DNA of 64,000 nt from Solirubrobacter deserti (lineage in GTDB: Bacteria; Actinomycetota; Thermoleophilia; Solirubrobacterales; Solirubrobacteraceae), in NCBI RefSeq assembly GCF_027587175.1, contig NZ_JAPCID010000026.1:39152-103151 (forward strand), in the 5' to 3' direction. Under the pieces are notes generated by a model, which did not search any database, was not told the DNA's origin, and saw nothing but the letters and a program-made list of their open reading frames with translations. Position numbers and translations under genes: made by a program. Positions 36,118-43,907 of the stretch are shown piece after piece. Numbering within the stretch: the first letter of the stretch is position 1; every line of letters starts with the position of its first letter.

Positions 36118-36318
36118 ATGAGCGAGATGACGAACACCGAGAAGGACCCGGCCGAGTGGGTCACCGGCGACGAGCCGATGACGGGCGCGCAGGCCTCTTA
36201 CCTGAAGACGCTCAGCGACGAGGCGGGCGAGGAGTTCGACGAGAGGATGTCGAAGGCCGACGCGTCCCGCCGCATTGACGAGCTGCAGGACAAGACCGGC
36301 CGCGGCCAGGGTTCCTAG
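36118..36318 (+). CDS. DUF3072 protein, probably SOS-regulated
   Basis: A 66-residue soluble, acidic protein. GDEPMTGAQASYLKTLSDEAGE and SKADASRRIDELQDKTG match the DUF3072 family, small actinobacterial proteins of unknown function. ATG 36118 is supported by the GTAGGAC ribosome-binding site and by the family start. A perfect LexA-type box lies 31 bp upstream, so induction by DNA damage is likely. It is convergent with purH across a hairpin. Confidence 0.8.
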   Translation: MSEMTNTEKDPAEWVTGDEPMTGAQASYLKTLSDEAGEEFDERMSKADASRRIDELQDKTGRGQGS

Positions 36319-36324
36319 GGGGCA

Positions 36325-36361
36325 TGCCCACCGACGTCCGGAGACCGGACGCGGGCGGGCA
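36325..36361. terminator. Bidirectional hairpin between DUF3072 and purH
   Basis: GTCCGG (36336-36341) pairs with CCGGAC (36345-36350) around AGA, and TGCCC/GGGCA (36325-36329 and 36357-36361) extend the stem after an internal bulge. It lies in the 57-bp gap between convergent stops. Confidence 0.5.
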
Positions 36362-36375
36362 CACCCCGCACGGGA

Positions 36376-37983
36376 TCAGTGCTTGAAGTGGCGCCGGTGC
36401 GTGAAGACCATCGCGATGCCGGCCGCGTCGGCGGCCTCGACGACCTCGTGGTCGCGCTTGGATCCGCCGGGCTGGATGATGGCCGCGACGCCCGCGTCGA
36501 TGCCCAGCTGCGGGCCGTCCGGGAACGGGAAGAACGCATCTGAGGCCATCGCCGCGCCGAGCAGCGGGGAGCCCGCGATGCCGGCCTTCTCGATCGCGAG
36601 CCGGACCGAGTCCACGCGGGACATCTGGCCGGCGCCGATGCCGACCGAGGCGAGGTCGTTGGACAGCACGATCGCGTTCGAACGGACGTGCTTGCAGACC
36701 TTCCAGGCGAACAGCATCTCGCCCCACTCGGCCTCGGTGGGCTTGCGGTCGGTCACGACCTCCATCTCCGTGCGGTCCTCGAGGCCCATGTCCCGGTCCT
36801 GGACGAGCAGGCCGCCCATGACGCGCTTGAGGTCTCGCTCGGCGATGTTGGCCTTGCGCCGCTCGTCGTCCTCGAGGATGCGCATGTTCGGCTTCGAGGA
36901 CAGCAGCTGCAGCGCCTCCTGCGTGAAGTGCGGGGCGATGATGACCTCGCAGAACTGCTTCAGCAGCGCCTCGGCGAACTGCTGATCCACCGCGCGGTTG
37001 ACCGCGATCACCCCGCCGAAGGCCGACAGCGGGTCGCACGCGAAGGCCGCGTGGTAGGCCTCGACGACCGAGCCGCCGACGGCCACGCCGCACGGGTTGT
37101 TGTGCTTGATGATCACGCACGCCGGCAGTTCGAACTCCTGCATCAGCAGCCGGGCGGCGTTGAGGTCGAGCACGTTGTTGAACGAGAGCTCCTTGCCGCC
37201 GAGCTGACGCACCATCGACAGCACGTGCATACGCGCCCCCGCGTCCGCGTAGTAGGCGGCGCGCTGGTGGGGGTTCTCGCCGTAGGAGAGGTCCGTCACC
37301 TTCTCGTAGGCGGTGAGCATGAGCGGCGCGAAGTCGTCCTGCTTCTCGACGAACCAGCGCGAGATCGCGCTGTCGTAGCGAGCGGTGGTGGAGAACGCCT
37401 CGGCCGCCAGCGACTCGCGCGTACCGAGCGACAGCTTGCCGCCCGCGTCGCGCAGCTCCTGCAGCACCGCGTCGTAGGACGCCGGGTTCACCACGACCGC
37501 CGTGAACGGGTAGTTCTTCGCGGCCGCGCGGATCATCGTCGGGCCGCCGATGTCGATGTTCTCGATGATCTCGTGCTCGGTCGCGCCACGACGGCGAGCC
37601 GTGGCCTCGAACGGGTACAGGTTCACGCACACGAGGTCGACGAACTCGATGTCGTGCTCGGCCGCGGTGGCCATGTGCTGCGCGTTGTCGCGCAGCGCGA
37701 GCACGCCCGCGTAGAGCTTCGGGTGCAGCGTCTTCACGCGCCCGTCCATCATCTCCGGGAAGCCCGTGAAGTCGTCGATCGCGCGGACCTCGAGGCCCGC
37801 CTCCCGCAGCGCGGCGGCCGTGCCGCCCGTCGAGATGAGCTCCACGCCGAGCTCCGCGAGCCCGCGCGCGAACTCGACCACACCGGTCTTGTCCGAGACC
37901 GACAGCAGCGCACGCTGCACGCGGACCTCGCCCGGCTGCACGATGGCCTCCATGGGATCGCTGACGTTACCTGGAGCAGCCAT
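36376..37983 (-). CDS. purH: Bifunctional AICAR transformylase/IMP cyclohydrolase
   Basis: A 535-residue protein that carries out the last two steps of IMP synthesis. The N-terminal cyclohydrolase (MGS-like) domain has LLSVSDKTGVVEFARGL and STGGTAAALREAGL. The C-terminal transformylase domain has LSYGENPHQRAAYY, KHNNPCGVAVG (with the catalytic Lys-His pair) and AFFPFPDGPQLG. Length is normal. ATG 37983 directly abuts the purN stop (TGAATG), so the two are coupled. It is the last gene of a recQ-purN-purH operon. Confidence 0.96.
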   Translation of the reverse strand: MAAPGNVSDPMEAIVQPGEVRVQRALLSVSDKTGVVEFARGLAELGVELISTGGTAAALREAGLEVRAIDDFTGFPEMMDGRVKTLHPKLYAGVLALRDNAQHMATAAEHDIEFVDLVCVNLYPFEATARRRGATEHEIIENIDIGGPTMIRAAAKNYPFTAVVVNPASYDAVLQELRDAGGKLSLGTRESLAAEAFSTTARYDSAISRWFVEKQDDFAPLMLTAYEKVTDLSYGENPHQRAAYYADAGARMHVLSMVRQLGGKELSFNNVLDLNAARLLMQEFELPACVIIKHNNPCGVAVGGSVVEAYHAAFACDPLSAFGGVIAVNRAVDQQFAEALLKQFCEVIIAPHFTQEALQLLSSKPNMRILEDDERRKANIAERDLKRVMGGLLVQDRDMGLEDRTEMEVVTDRKPTEAEWGEMLFAWKVCKHVRSNAIVLSNDLASVGIGAGQMSRVDSVRLAIEKAGIAGSPLLGAAMASDAFFPFPDGPQLGIDAGVAAIIQPGGSKRDHEVVEAADAAGIAMVFTHRRHFKH

Positions 37984-38598
37984 TCATTGATCCTTCACTG
38001 TGATTCGGCGCGGGTGATCGGGGTCGGGGCGGACGGCGCCGCGGGCGATCAACGCGACGGCGGACGTCAGCAGGTCGTGCTCGACGGGCCGGAGCCGGTC
38101 ACGGACCTCGTCGGGATCCGTCACGTCCGGGAGCTCGAGCGCGCGTTGCAGGATGACAGGCCCGGAATCCACGCCCTCGTCGACGAAGTGGACCGTGACG
38201 CCGAACACCTTCACGCCGTACTCGAGCGCCTGCTCGACCGCCCGCAGGCCCGGGAACGCGGGCAGCAGCGCCGGATGCACGTTGATCACCCGGCGCGGGA
38301 AGCGGCCGAGGAACCCCGGGCCGACGAGCTGCATGTATCCCGCGAGCACGACGAGCTCGACGCGCTGCTCGAGCAGCCACAGCGCCATCGCCGTGTCTCG
38401 CGCCTCGCGGTTCTCGTACTCCGCGCCGGGGAACGTCGCGGTGGCGATCCCGAGCGCCTCGGCGCGCCCGAGCGCCGGCGCGCCAGGCTTGTCGGAGCCG
38501 ACCGCGACGACCTCGGCCTCGCGCCCGTGGACCCGGTCGAGGATGGCCTGGAGGTTCGACCCCGTGCCCGAGGCCAGCACGCCGACGCGAAAGCTCAC
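37984..38598 (-). CDS. purN: Phosphoribosylglycinamide formyltransferase
   Basis: A 204-residue enzyme that formylates GAR using 10-formyl-THF. Family motifs are VLASGTGSNLQAIL at the N-terminus, NVHPALLPAFPGLRAVEQAL with the catalytic His, and HFVDEGVDSGPVI with the catalytic Asp. It starts with GTG 38598, overlapping the recQ stop by four bases, and ends directly at the purH start. Confidence 0.95.
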   Translation of the reverse strand: MSFRVGVLASGTGSNLQAILDRVHGREAEVVAVGSDKPGAPALGRAEALGIATATFPGAEYENREARDTAMALWLLEQRVELVVLAGYMQLVGPGFLGRFPRRVINVHPALLPAFPGLRAVEQALEYGVKVFGVTVHFVDEGVDSGPVILQRALELPDVTDPDEVRDRLRPVEHDLLTSAVALIARGAVRPDPDHPRRITVKDQ

Positions 38599-40511
38599 GC
38601 GGCCTCCGAGAGGGTCGTGGGGGCGGGCGACGGGCCCACCGTGGAGGTCGCCCCGAGCGGCGCGAGCCGGCCGCGGGGCGTGCACGCGAGCAGGCCGCCC
38701 GCGACGAGCGCGTCGATCGTCTCCAGCACGCGTTCCGGGCGCACGTCGCGGTAGGCACCGTAGTTGGGCAGGCCGTCGTAGGAGTGCTCGCGGATCGCCC
38801 GGCTGCGGACGCCGCGGAGGATCTCGACGCAGCGCGTGCGGCTCACGCCGGGCTGTGCGACATCGACGACCTGGAGGATCGCGGCCTCGAGGTCGGCGGC
38901 GGGCGCGAGCACGGACTGGCGGCCAACGCGGGCCGGGGCGGCCGGAATCAGCGACGGGTCGCAGACGTCGCAGCACGGGCCGCTCAACTCCGGCACGGAG
39001 CGGTCGCCGAAGTGGCGCAGGATGCCCGCGCGGCGGCAGCCTTCGCCCTCCACCCAGGCCCAGACCGCGCGGTACTGGCGCCAGCGCACGCGCGTGCCCT
39101 CCTGCGTGGCGGTGCGACAGGCGGCCAAGGTGTTGCGGTCCCACACGCCCACGACGCGACCAGCGACGCGGTCCGGCCCCGAGGGAGCGGGCTGGATGAC
39201 GCCCGCGCGGGCCATGTAGCCGACGATCGCGCGCACGGCCTCCTCGTCGCCCTCCGCCTGGGCGAGGTCGTTCATGTGCAGGTTGAAGCGCGGCGGCGAG
39301 CCCTCGGCGGCGCCCACGATCGTACGCGCGACGAACTTCAACTGGTCCTCGTCGATCTCCGAGCGCTCGATGAAGAAGACGTGCAGGCCCTTGTCCCGGC
39401 TGGTGGAGAACAGCAGCGCCCGCGCCGGCTGCCCGTCACGCCCCGCGCGGCCGGCCTCCTGGTAGTAGGCCTCGATCGACGACGGGACGGACTCGTGGCA
39501 GACCGTGCGCACGTCGGCCTTGTCCACGCCCATGCCGAACGCGTTGGTGGCGACGACGACCGGCGCCGAGCCGTCCATGAAGCGCCGCTGCACGTCGGCC
39601 CGCACATCCCGTGGCAGCCCCGCGTGGTAGGCGACGACCTCGACGCCCAGCTCGTACCCCAGCCGGTCGGCCAGCCGATCTGCCTCCGCGCGCGTGCCGG
39701 CGTAGACGATCGCGGGCAAGGCACCCGGCTCCCCGAGCACGGCGGCGATCCGCCCCGCGACCGCCTCCTTGCCCGCGCACGGGACCACCGAGTAGGCCAG
39801 GTTGGGCCGGTCGAACCCCGTCGCGACGTGCACCGGTTCGCGCAGACCCAGGCGCGACACGATGTCGCGCGCGACCTCGGGCGTCGCCGTGGCCGTCGAG
39901 GCCACGATCGCCTCGGCGCCGAGCCAGCGCGCCGCGTCCGCGAGCCGGAAGTAGTCCGGCCGGAAATCGTGCCCCCACTGGGACACGCAGTGCGCCTCGT
40001 CGACCACGAACAGGCCGATCCGCGCCTGCCGGAGGCGCTCCAGGAACCCGGGCGAGGAGAACCGCTCCGGCGCGACGTACAGAACCCGCACACGACCCGA
40101 GATCGCACCGTCCACGGCCCGCCGGTTCGCCGCCGCGTCCTGCATGCCGTTCACCTGCGCCACCCGGCCCGGAGCCACTGCGGACAGCGATTCCACCTGG
40201 TCCTGCATCAGCGACACCAGCGGGGACACGACCAGCGTCAGGTCCGTGCGCATCAGCGCCGGCAGCTGGTAGCAGAGCGACTTGCCCGAGCCGGTGGGCA
40301 TCACCACCAGCACGTCGCGCCCCTCGCGCGCGGCCACGACGGCCTCGCGCTGGCCGGGCCGGAATGACGAGAACCCGAACGCCTCCCGCAGCGCCGCGTC
40401 CACGTCCGTGGCGGCCACGACCGGAACCGCCGGCACGCGCCCGTCCGCCTCGCCCAGGTCGAACCCCAGCTGGGGCGCAGGGGGCGGATCTTCAAGCCAC
40501 GTGAGGGACAT
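38595..40511 (-). CDS. recQ: RecQ-family ATP-dependent DNA helicase
   Basis: A 638-residue helicase. The first RecA-like domain has FRPGQREAVVAA, Walker A VMPTGSGKSLCYQ and the Walker B box VVDEAHCVSQWGHDF. The second has YAGTRAEADRLAD, TNAFGMGVDKADVR and QEAGRAGRDGQ. A zinc-binding region follows with RRAGILRHFGD and CCDVC, then a C-terminal helical domain unlike the usual HRDC. It unwinds DNA during repair and recombination. ATG 40511 gives the family-like N-terminus; an upstream GTG at 40526 is possible. Neither has a ribosome-binding site, and both fall in a strong hairpin. It is translationally coupled to purN. Confidence 0.93.
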   Translation of the reverse strand: MSLTWLEDPPPAPQLGFDLGEADGRVPAVPVVAATDVDAALREAFGFSSFRPGQREAVVAAREGRDVLVVMPTGSGKSLCYQLPALMRTDLTLVVSPLVSLMQDQVESLSAVAPGRVAQVNGMQDAAANRRAVDGAISGRVRVLYVAPERFSSPGFLERLRQARIGLFVVDEAHCVSQWGHDFRPDYFRLADAARWLGAEAIVASTATATPEVARDIVSRLGLREPVHVATGFDRPNLAYSVVPCAGKEAVAGRIAAVLGEPGALPAIVYAGTRAEADRLADRLGYELGVEVVAYHAGLPRDVRADVQRRFMDGSAPVVVATNAFGMGVDKADVRTVCHESVPSSIEAYYQEAGRAGRDGQPARALLFSTSRDKGLHVFFIERSEIDEDQLKFVARTIVGAAEGSPPRFNLHMNDLAQAEGDEEAVRAIVGYMARAGVIQPAPSGPDRVAGRVVGVWDRNTLAACRTATQEGTRVRWRQYRAVWAWVEGEGCRRAGILRHFGDRSVPELSGPCCDVCDPSLIPAAPARVGRQSVLAPAADLEAAILQVVDVAQPGVSRTRCVEILRGVRSRAIREHSYDGLPNYGAYRDVRPERVLETIDALVAGGLLACTPRGRLAPLGATSTVGPSPAPTTLSEAA

Positions 40512-40542
40512 CCGGACCGGCGACACTAGCCGCCGGTCCGGA
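40511..40542. terminator. Strong inverted repeat at the recQ start
   Basis: TCCGGACCGGCG (40511-40522) and CGCCGGTCCGGA (40531-40542) are perfect 12-bp inverted copies around ACACTAGC. On the minus strand the hairpin ends on the A of the recQ ATG. It may terminate the upstream transcript, or it may occlude recQ translation. Confidence 0.55.
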
Positions 40543-40558
40543 CGCTCCCACGCTGTTT

Positions 40559-40582
40559 GCGCAGTTTTGTTGCAGACTGCGC
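40559..40582. terminator. Hairpin after the solute-binding protein gene
   Basis: GCGCAGT (40559-40565) pairs with ACTGCGC (40576-40582) around ten bases, eight bases past the lipoprotein gene stop on the minus strand. It lacks a T-run. Confidence 0.4.
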
Positions 40583-40589
40583 GCGACTC

Positions 40590-42299
40590 TCAGCGAAGTG
40601 CCGTGAACGAGAAGTCCCAGACGCCCAGCGACTCGTTCGCGACGCCCTCGACGTTCTTGGAGTGCGCCATCGGCGTGCGGTCCCACGTCAGCGGGACGGC
40701 CGGAGCGAGCGCCGTGATCGCACGGTCGACCTCGCCCCACTTCTGTGCCCGAGCAGCCGGGTCCGTCTCGACCTTCGCGGCCTCCATGAGCTCGTTGACG
40801 CCCGGGTCGTCGAGCTGCGACACGTTCGCGTTGCCGACCTCGTGGATGTTCGCGCCGTTGAACGTCGAGTCCAGGTAGGTCTGGCCGTCGGCGAAGTCAC
40901 GGATCCAGCCGATGTTCGGGCACACCGCGACGCCCGCGGCCGGGTTGCCGCAGTACTTGGTCATGACGACCTGCTGGGAAAGCAGGCGCAGGTTGACCTT
41001 GAAGCCGACGGACTCGAACGCGGCCTTGGCCAGCTCGGAGATCGTCTTGCCGTTGCCGTCGCGCGGGCCGACCATCAGCAGCTCCTCGGTGCCCTCGTAG
41101 CGGCCCGAGGCGTAGCCCGCGGCCTGCATGTAGCGCGCCGCGACGGCCTTGTCGCCGGTCGGCGAGGCGAGGAAGTCCACGCCGGTCCCGGCGGCGCCGC
41201 CGGCCTGCTCGAAGCCCGGCGTGCCCGGCGGCAGGAAGTGCGTCGCGACCTCGCCGACGGCCTTGCCGCCGAGCGCCATCAGCGCGCCCTGGCGGTCGAA
41301 CGCGGCCACGACGGCCTTGCGCACGTTGATGTCGTCGAACGGCTCGACCTTCGTGTTCATCGCCGCCCAGCGCCCGCCGCCGGACTCGACGAGCTCGAGC
41401 TGCTCCGGCGTCTTCTGGTACGCCTTCTTGAGCTCGGCCGGCGGCAGCAGCCAGTCACCGGAGACCATGTTCTTGCCGCTCAGCACGCGGCGCGCGGCGA
41501 TGGTGGAGTCGTCGTTGCCCTGCGGCATCTCGATGCGATCGAGGTAGGCCGGGCGGAAGTCGGTCGTCTTGTCCCACGAGGGGTTGCGGACCAGGACGAT
41601 CTCGCGGCCCGGCTCGTAGGTCTCGACCATGTACGGGCCCGTGGCGACCTGCTTGACGCCGTACTCGCTGACCTTCGCGCGGTCGAGCGGCAGCGCGTAG
41701 TCGCGCGGCACCGGGGCGGCCAACGGCAGCACGAGCGCGGCCGCGAGCGTCCCGCCGGTCCCGCGGCGCAGCTTGAAGACGACGGTGTGGTCGTCCGGCG
41801 TCGTGATGCCGGCGATCTTGGTGCCGGCGGCGACGCCGACCTCCGCACCCACGATGTCGGAGAAGTAGGAGCCCGCGTACGGGTTGTTGACGGTCTTGAA
41901 GAAGCCGCGCTCGATCGCGTACTTGAGGTCGTCGGCGACGACCTCGCGCTTGACCGGCGGGGAGAACTTCACGCCGGCCTTGAGCTTGAGCGTGACCGTC
42001 TTGCCGTCCGCGCTCACCGTCGGCGCCTCGACCGCCAGGTCGGGGCGCGCCTCGGACTTGCCGGGCTCGTAGGCCATCGGCGTGCGCTGGGTGGCGTTGG
42101 CGACCATGTAGCCGCCGGAGTAGTAGGTGATGCCTGGATCGATCGAGTCGACGTCACCCGACCACGGCACCGTGAGAACGCCGCCCTGCTTGGCTACAGC
42201 CTTGGCGGCGTCGGTGGCTTCGTTGCTAGAGCTCCCGCCGCAGCCGGCGAACAGCAGCACGGCCAGAGACGCGGGAACCACGATCTTCGAGAGGGGCAT
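40590..42299 (-). CDS. ABC transporter solute-binding lipoprotein (peptide/nickel-type, SBP family 5)
   Basis: A 569-residue lipoprotein with lipobox LLFAGC and a Ser/Gly-rich linker. The SBP_bac_5 pattern is clear: GGVLTVPWSGDVDSIDPGI near the N-terminus, KLKAGVKFSPPVKREVVADDLKYA, ATGPYMVETYEPGREIVLVRNPSW, and a C-terminal half typical of oligopeptide-binding proteins. It captures peptides or similar ligands outside the membrane. No permease or ATPase genes adjoin it, so it is an orphan binding protein or works with transporter genes elsewhere. ATG 42299 has GGTGG five bases upstream; a GTG at 42308 is an alternative. It follows purF by 36 bp on the same strand. Confidence 0.88.
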   Translation of the reverse strand: MPLSKIVVPASLAVLLFAGCGGSSSNEATDAAKAVAKQGGVLTVPWSGDVDSIDPGITYYSGGYMVANATQRTPMAYEPGKSEARPDLAVEAPTVSADGKTVTLKLKAGVKFSPPVKREVVADDLKYAIERGFFKTVNNPYAGSYFSDIVGAEVGVAAGTKIAGITTPDDHTVVFKLRRGTGGTLAAALVLPLAAPVPRDYALPLDRAKVSEYGVKQVATGPYMVETYEPGREIVLVRNPSWDKTTDFRPAYLDRIEMPQGNDDSTIAARRVLSGKNMVSGDWLLPPAELKKAYQKTPEQLELVESGGGRWAAMNTKVEPFDDINVRKAVVAAFDRQGALMALGGKAVGEVATHFLPPGTPGFEQAGGAAGTGVDFLASPTGDKAVAARYMQAAGYASGRYEGTEELLMVGPRDGNGKTISELAKAAFESVGFKVNLRLLSQQVVMTKYCGNPAAGVAVCPNIGWIRDFADGQTYLDSTFNGANIHEVGNANVSQLDDPGVNELMEAAKVETDPAARAQKWGEVDRAITALAPAVPLTWDRTPMAHSKNVEGVANESLGVWDFSFTALR

Positions 42300-42335
42300 G
42301 TATTCCACCGATCGGCGGACATGCCCGGAACTTGA

Positions 42336-43766
42336 CTAGCGCAGGACGGGAAGCGCGTGCTCGAAGGCGTCCTTGGCGGACGTACCTGCGAGTGGGTACT
42401 CGCCCGAGAAGCACGCGTCGCAGTGCGCCTCGCGCTCGGAGCCGATCGCCTCATACACGCCTTCCAGCGACAGGTACGCGAGCGAGTCCGCCCCCAGCTC
42501 GGCGGCCACCTCGGCCTCCGTGCGGTTGTGGGCGATCATCTCCTCGCGCGTCGACATGTCGATGCCGTAGTGGCAGGGATGCTTGATCGGCGGCGCGCTG
42601 ATGCGCATGTGCACCTCGGAGGCGCCTGCGTCCCGGAGCATCTGCACGATCTGCCGTGTCGTGTTGCCGCGCACGATCGAGTCGTCCACGACCACGATGC
42701 GCTTGCCGGCGACCACCTCGGGCAGCGGGTTGAACTTCAGCCGCAGGCCGTGCTTGCGCAGCTCCTGCCCGGGCTGGATGAACGTACGGGCGACGTAACG
42801 GTTCTTGATCAGCCCGTCGTCCTGCGGGAGCCCGGAAGCGCGCGCGAATCCCCGCGCGGCGGGCCCGCCGGAGTCCGGCACCGGGATGACGAGATCGGCC
42901 TCGACCGGCGCCTCGCGCGCGAGGATCTCCCCCATCCGGCCCCTGGAGACCTGGATCACCCGGCCGCCCAGACGGGAGTCCGGCCGGGCGAAGTAGATGT
43001 GCTCGAACACGCACAGCGCCGAGCGCGGCGACGGCACCGCCTGGCGGGTCTGCAGCCCCTTGGCGGTGATCGAGACGACCTCGCCGGGCTGCACGTCGCG
43101 CAGGAACTTGGCGCCGATGATGTCGAAGGCGCAGCTCTCGCTCGCCACGCAGTACGTGTCCCCGAGCATGCCGAGCGACAGCGGACGCAGGCCCAGCGGA
43201 TCCCGGAAGGCGACCACGCGGTCCTTGGTCATGACAACGGTCGAGTAGGCGCCCTCGACACGCTGCAGGACGTCCACGACCGCGTCCTCGATCGTCTCCG
43301 CGTCGTGCGTGGACAGCAGCGCGGCGATGATCTCCGAGTCCGACGTCGAGCGGAACGAGACGCCCGCGGCGCGCAGCTCGGAGTGCAGCTCGACGACGTT
43401 GACGAGGTTGCCGTTGTGCGCGAGCGCGACCTCGCGCTTGTCCGAGCGCCAGACGGGCTGCGTGTTCTCCCACGAGTTCGCGCCCGTGGTGGAGTAGCGC
43501 ACGTGGCCGACCGCCATGTCCCCCTGCAGCGCGCGCAGCTTGGACTCGTCGAAGACCTGGTTGACGAGGCCCTGGTCGCGCATGGCCATGATGTGGCCGC
43601 CCTGCTGAGTCGCGATGCCGGCGGACTCCTGCCCGCGGTGCTGCAGCGCGTAGAGGGCGAAGTAGGTGAGGCGCGAGACCTCGCGGCCGGGCGCGACTAT
43701 GCCGAAGACGCCGCACTCATCGCGCGGACCATCACGGTCGTCAAGAAAGGGTTCTGAAGAGGGCAC
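42336..43766 (-). CDS. purF: Amidophosphoribosyltransferase
   Basis: A 476-residue enzyme for the first committed step of purine synthesis (PRPP plus glutamine to phosphoribosylamine). An 18-residue leader ends at DECGVFGIV, whose Cys becomes the N-terminal nucleophile after propeptide removal. RYSTTG and AHNGNLVN are glutaminase motifs, and VVVDDSIVRGNTT is the PRPP loop. Cysteines in CHYGIDMST and HCDACFSGEYP match the Fe-S cluster of the Bacillus-type enzyme. The start is GTG 43766. It is divergent from the aminotransferase gene. The usual purM partner does not follow it. Confidence 0.95.
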   Translation of the reverse strand: MPSSEPFLDDRDGPRDECGVFGIVAPGREVSRLTYFALYALQHRGQESAGIATQQGGHIMAMRDQGLVNQVFDESKLRALQGDMAVGHVRYSTTGANSWENTQPVWRSDKREVALAHNGNLVNVVELHSELRAAGVSFRSTSDSEIIAALLSTHDAETIEDAVVDVLQRVEGAYSTVVMTKDRVVAFRDPLGLRPLSLGMLGDTYCVASESCAFDIIGAKFLRDVQPGEVVSITAKGLQTRQAVPSPRSALCVFEHIYFARPDSRLGGRVIQVSRGRMGEILAREAPVEADLVIPVPDSGGPAARGFARASGLPQDDGLIKNRYVARTFIQPGQELRKHGLRLKFNPLPEVVAGKRIVVVDDSIVRGNTTRQIVQMLRDAGASEVHMRISAPPIKHPCHYGIDMSTREEMIAHNRTEAEVAAELGADSLAYLSLEGVYEAIGSEREAHCDACFSGEYPLAGTSAKDAFEHALPVLR

Positions 43767-43852
43767 TGGGGTCCGGCGAGCGGGAAAGGACCTTGCCCTC
43801 TGAGGCTAGCAACCACCGCGGCGGCGAAAGGCTAGTCTGCATGGACCCTTTG

Positions 43853-43880
43853 CCGCTCGCGCACGGCCACGCGCGAGCGG
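43853..43880. promoter_or_regulatory. Perfect 10-bp hairpin in the leader of the aminotransferase gene
   Basis: CCGCTCGCGC (43853-43862) and GCGCGAGCGG (43871-43880) are exact inverted copies around ACGGCCAC, 27 bases before the ATG and just before its ribosome-binding site. It is not followed by a T-run. It may act in attenuation, in mRNA stability or as an operator. Confidence 0.5.
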
Positions 43881-43907
43881 TTCGTCCGTCTAAGGAACGG
43901 GATAACC

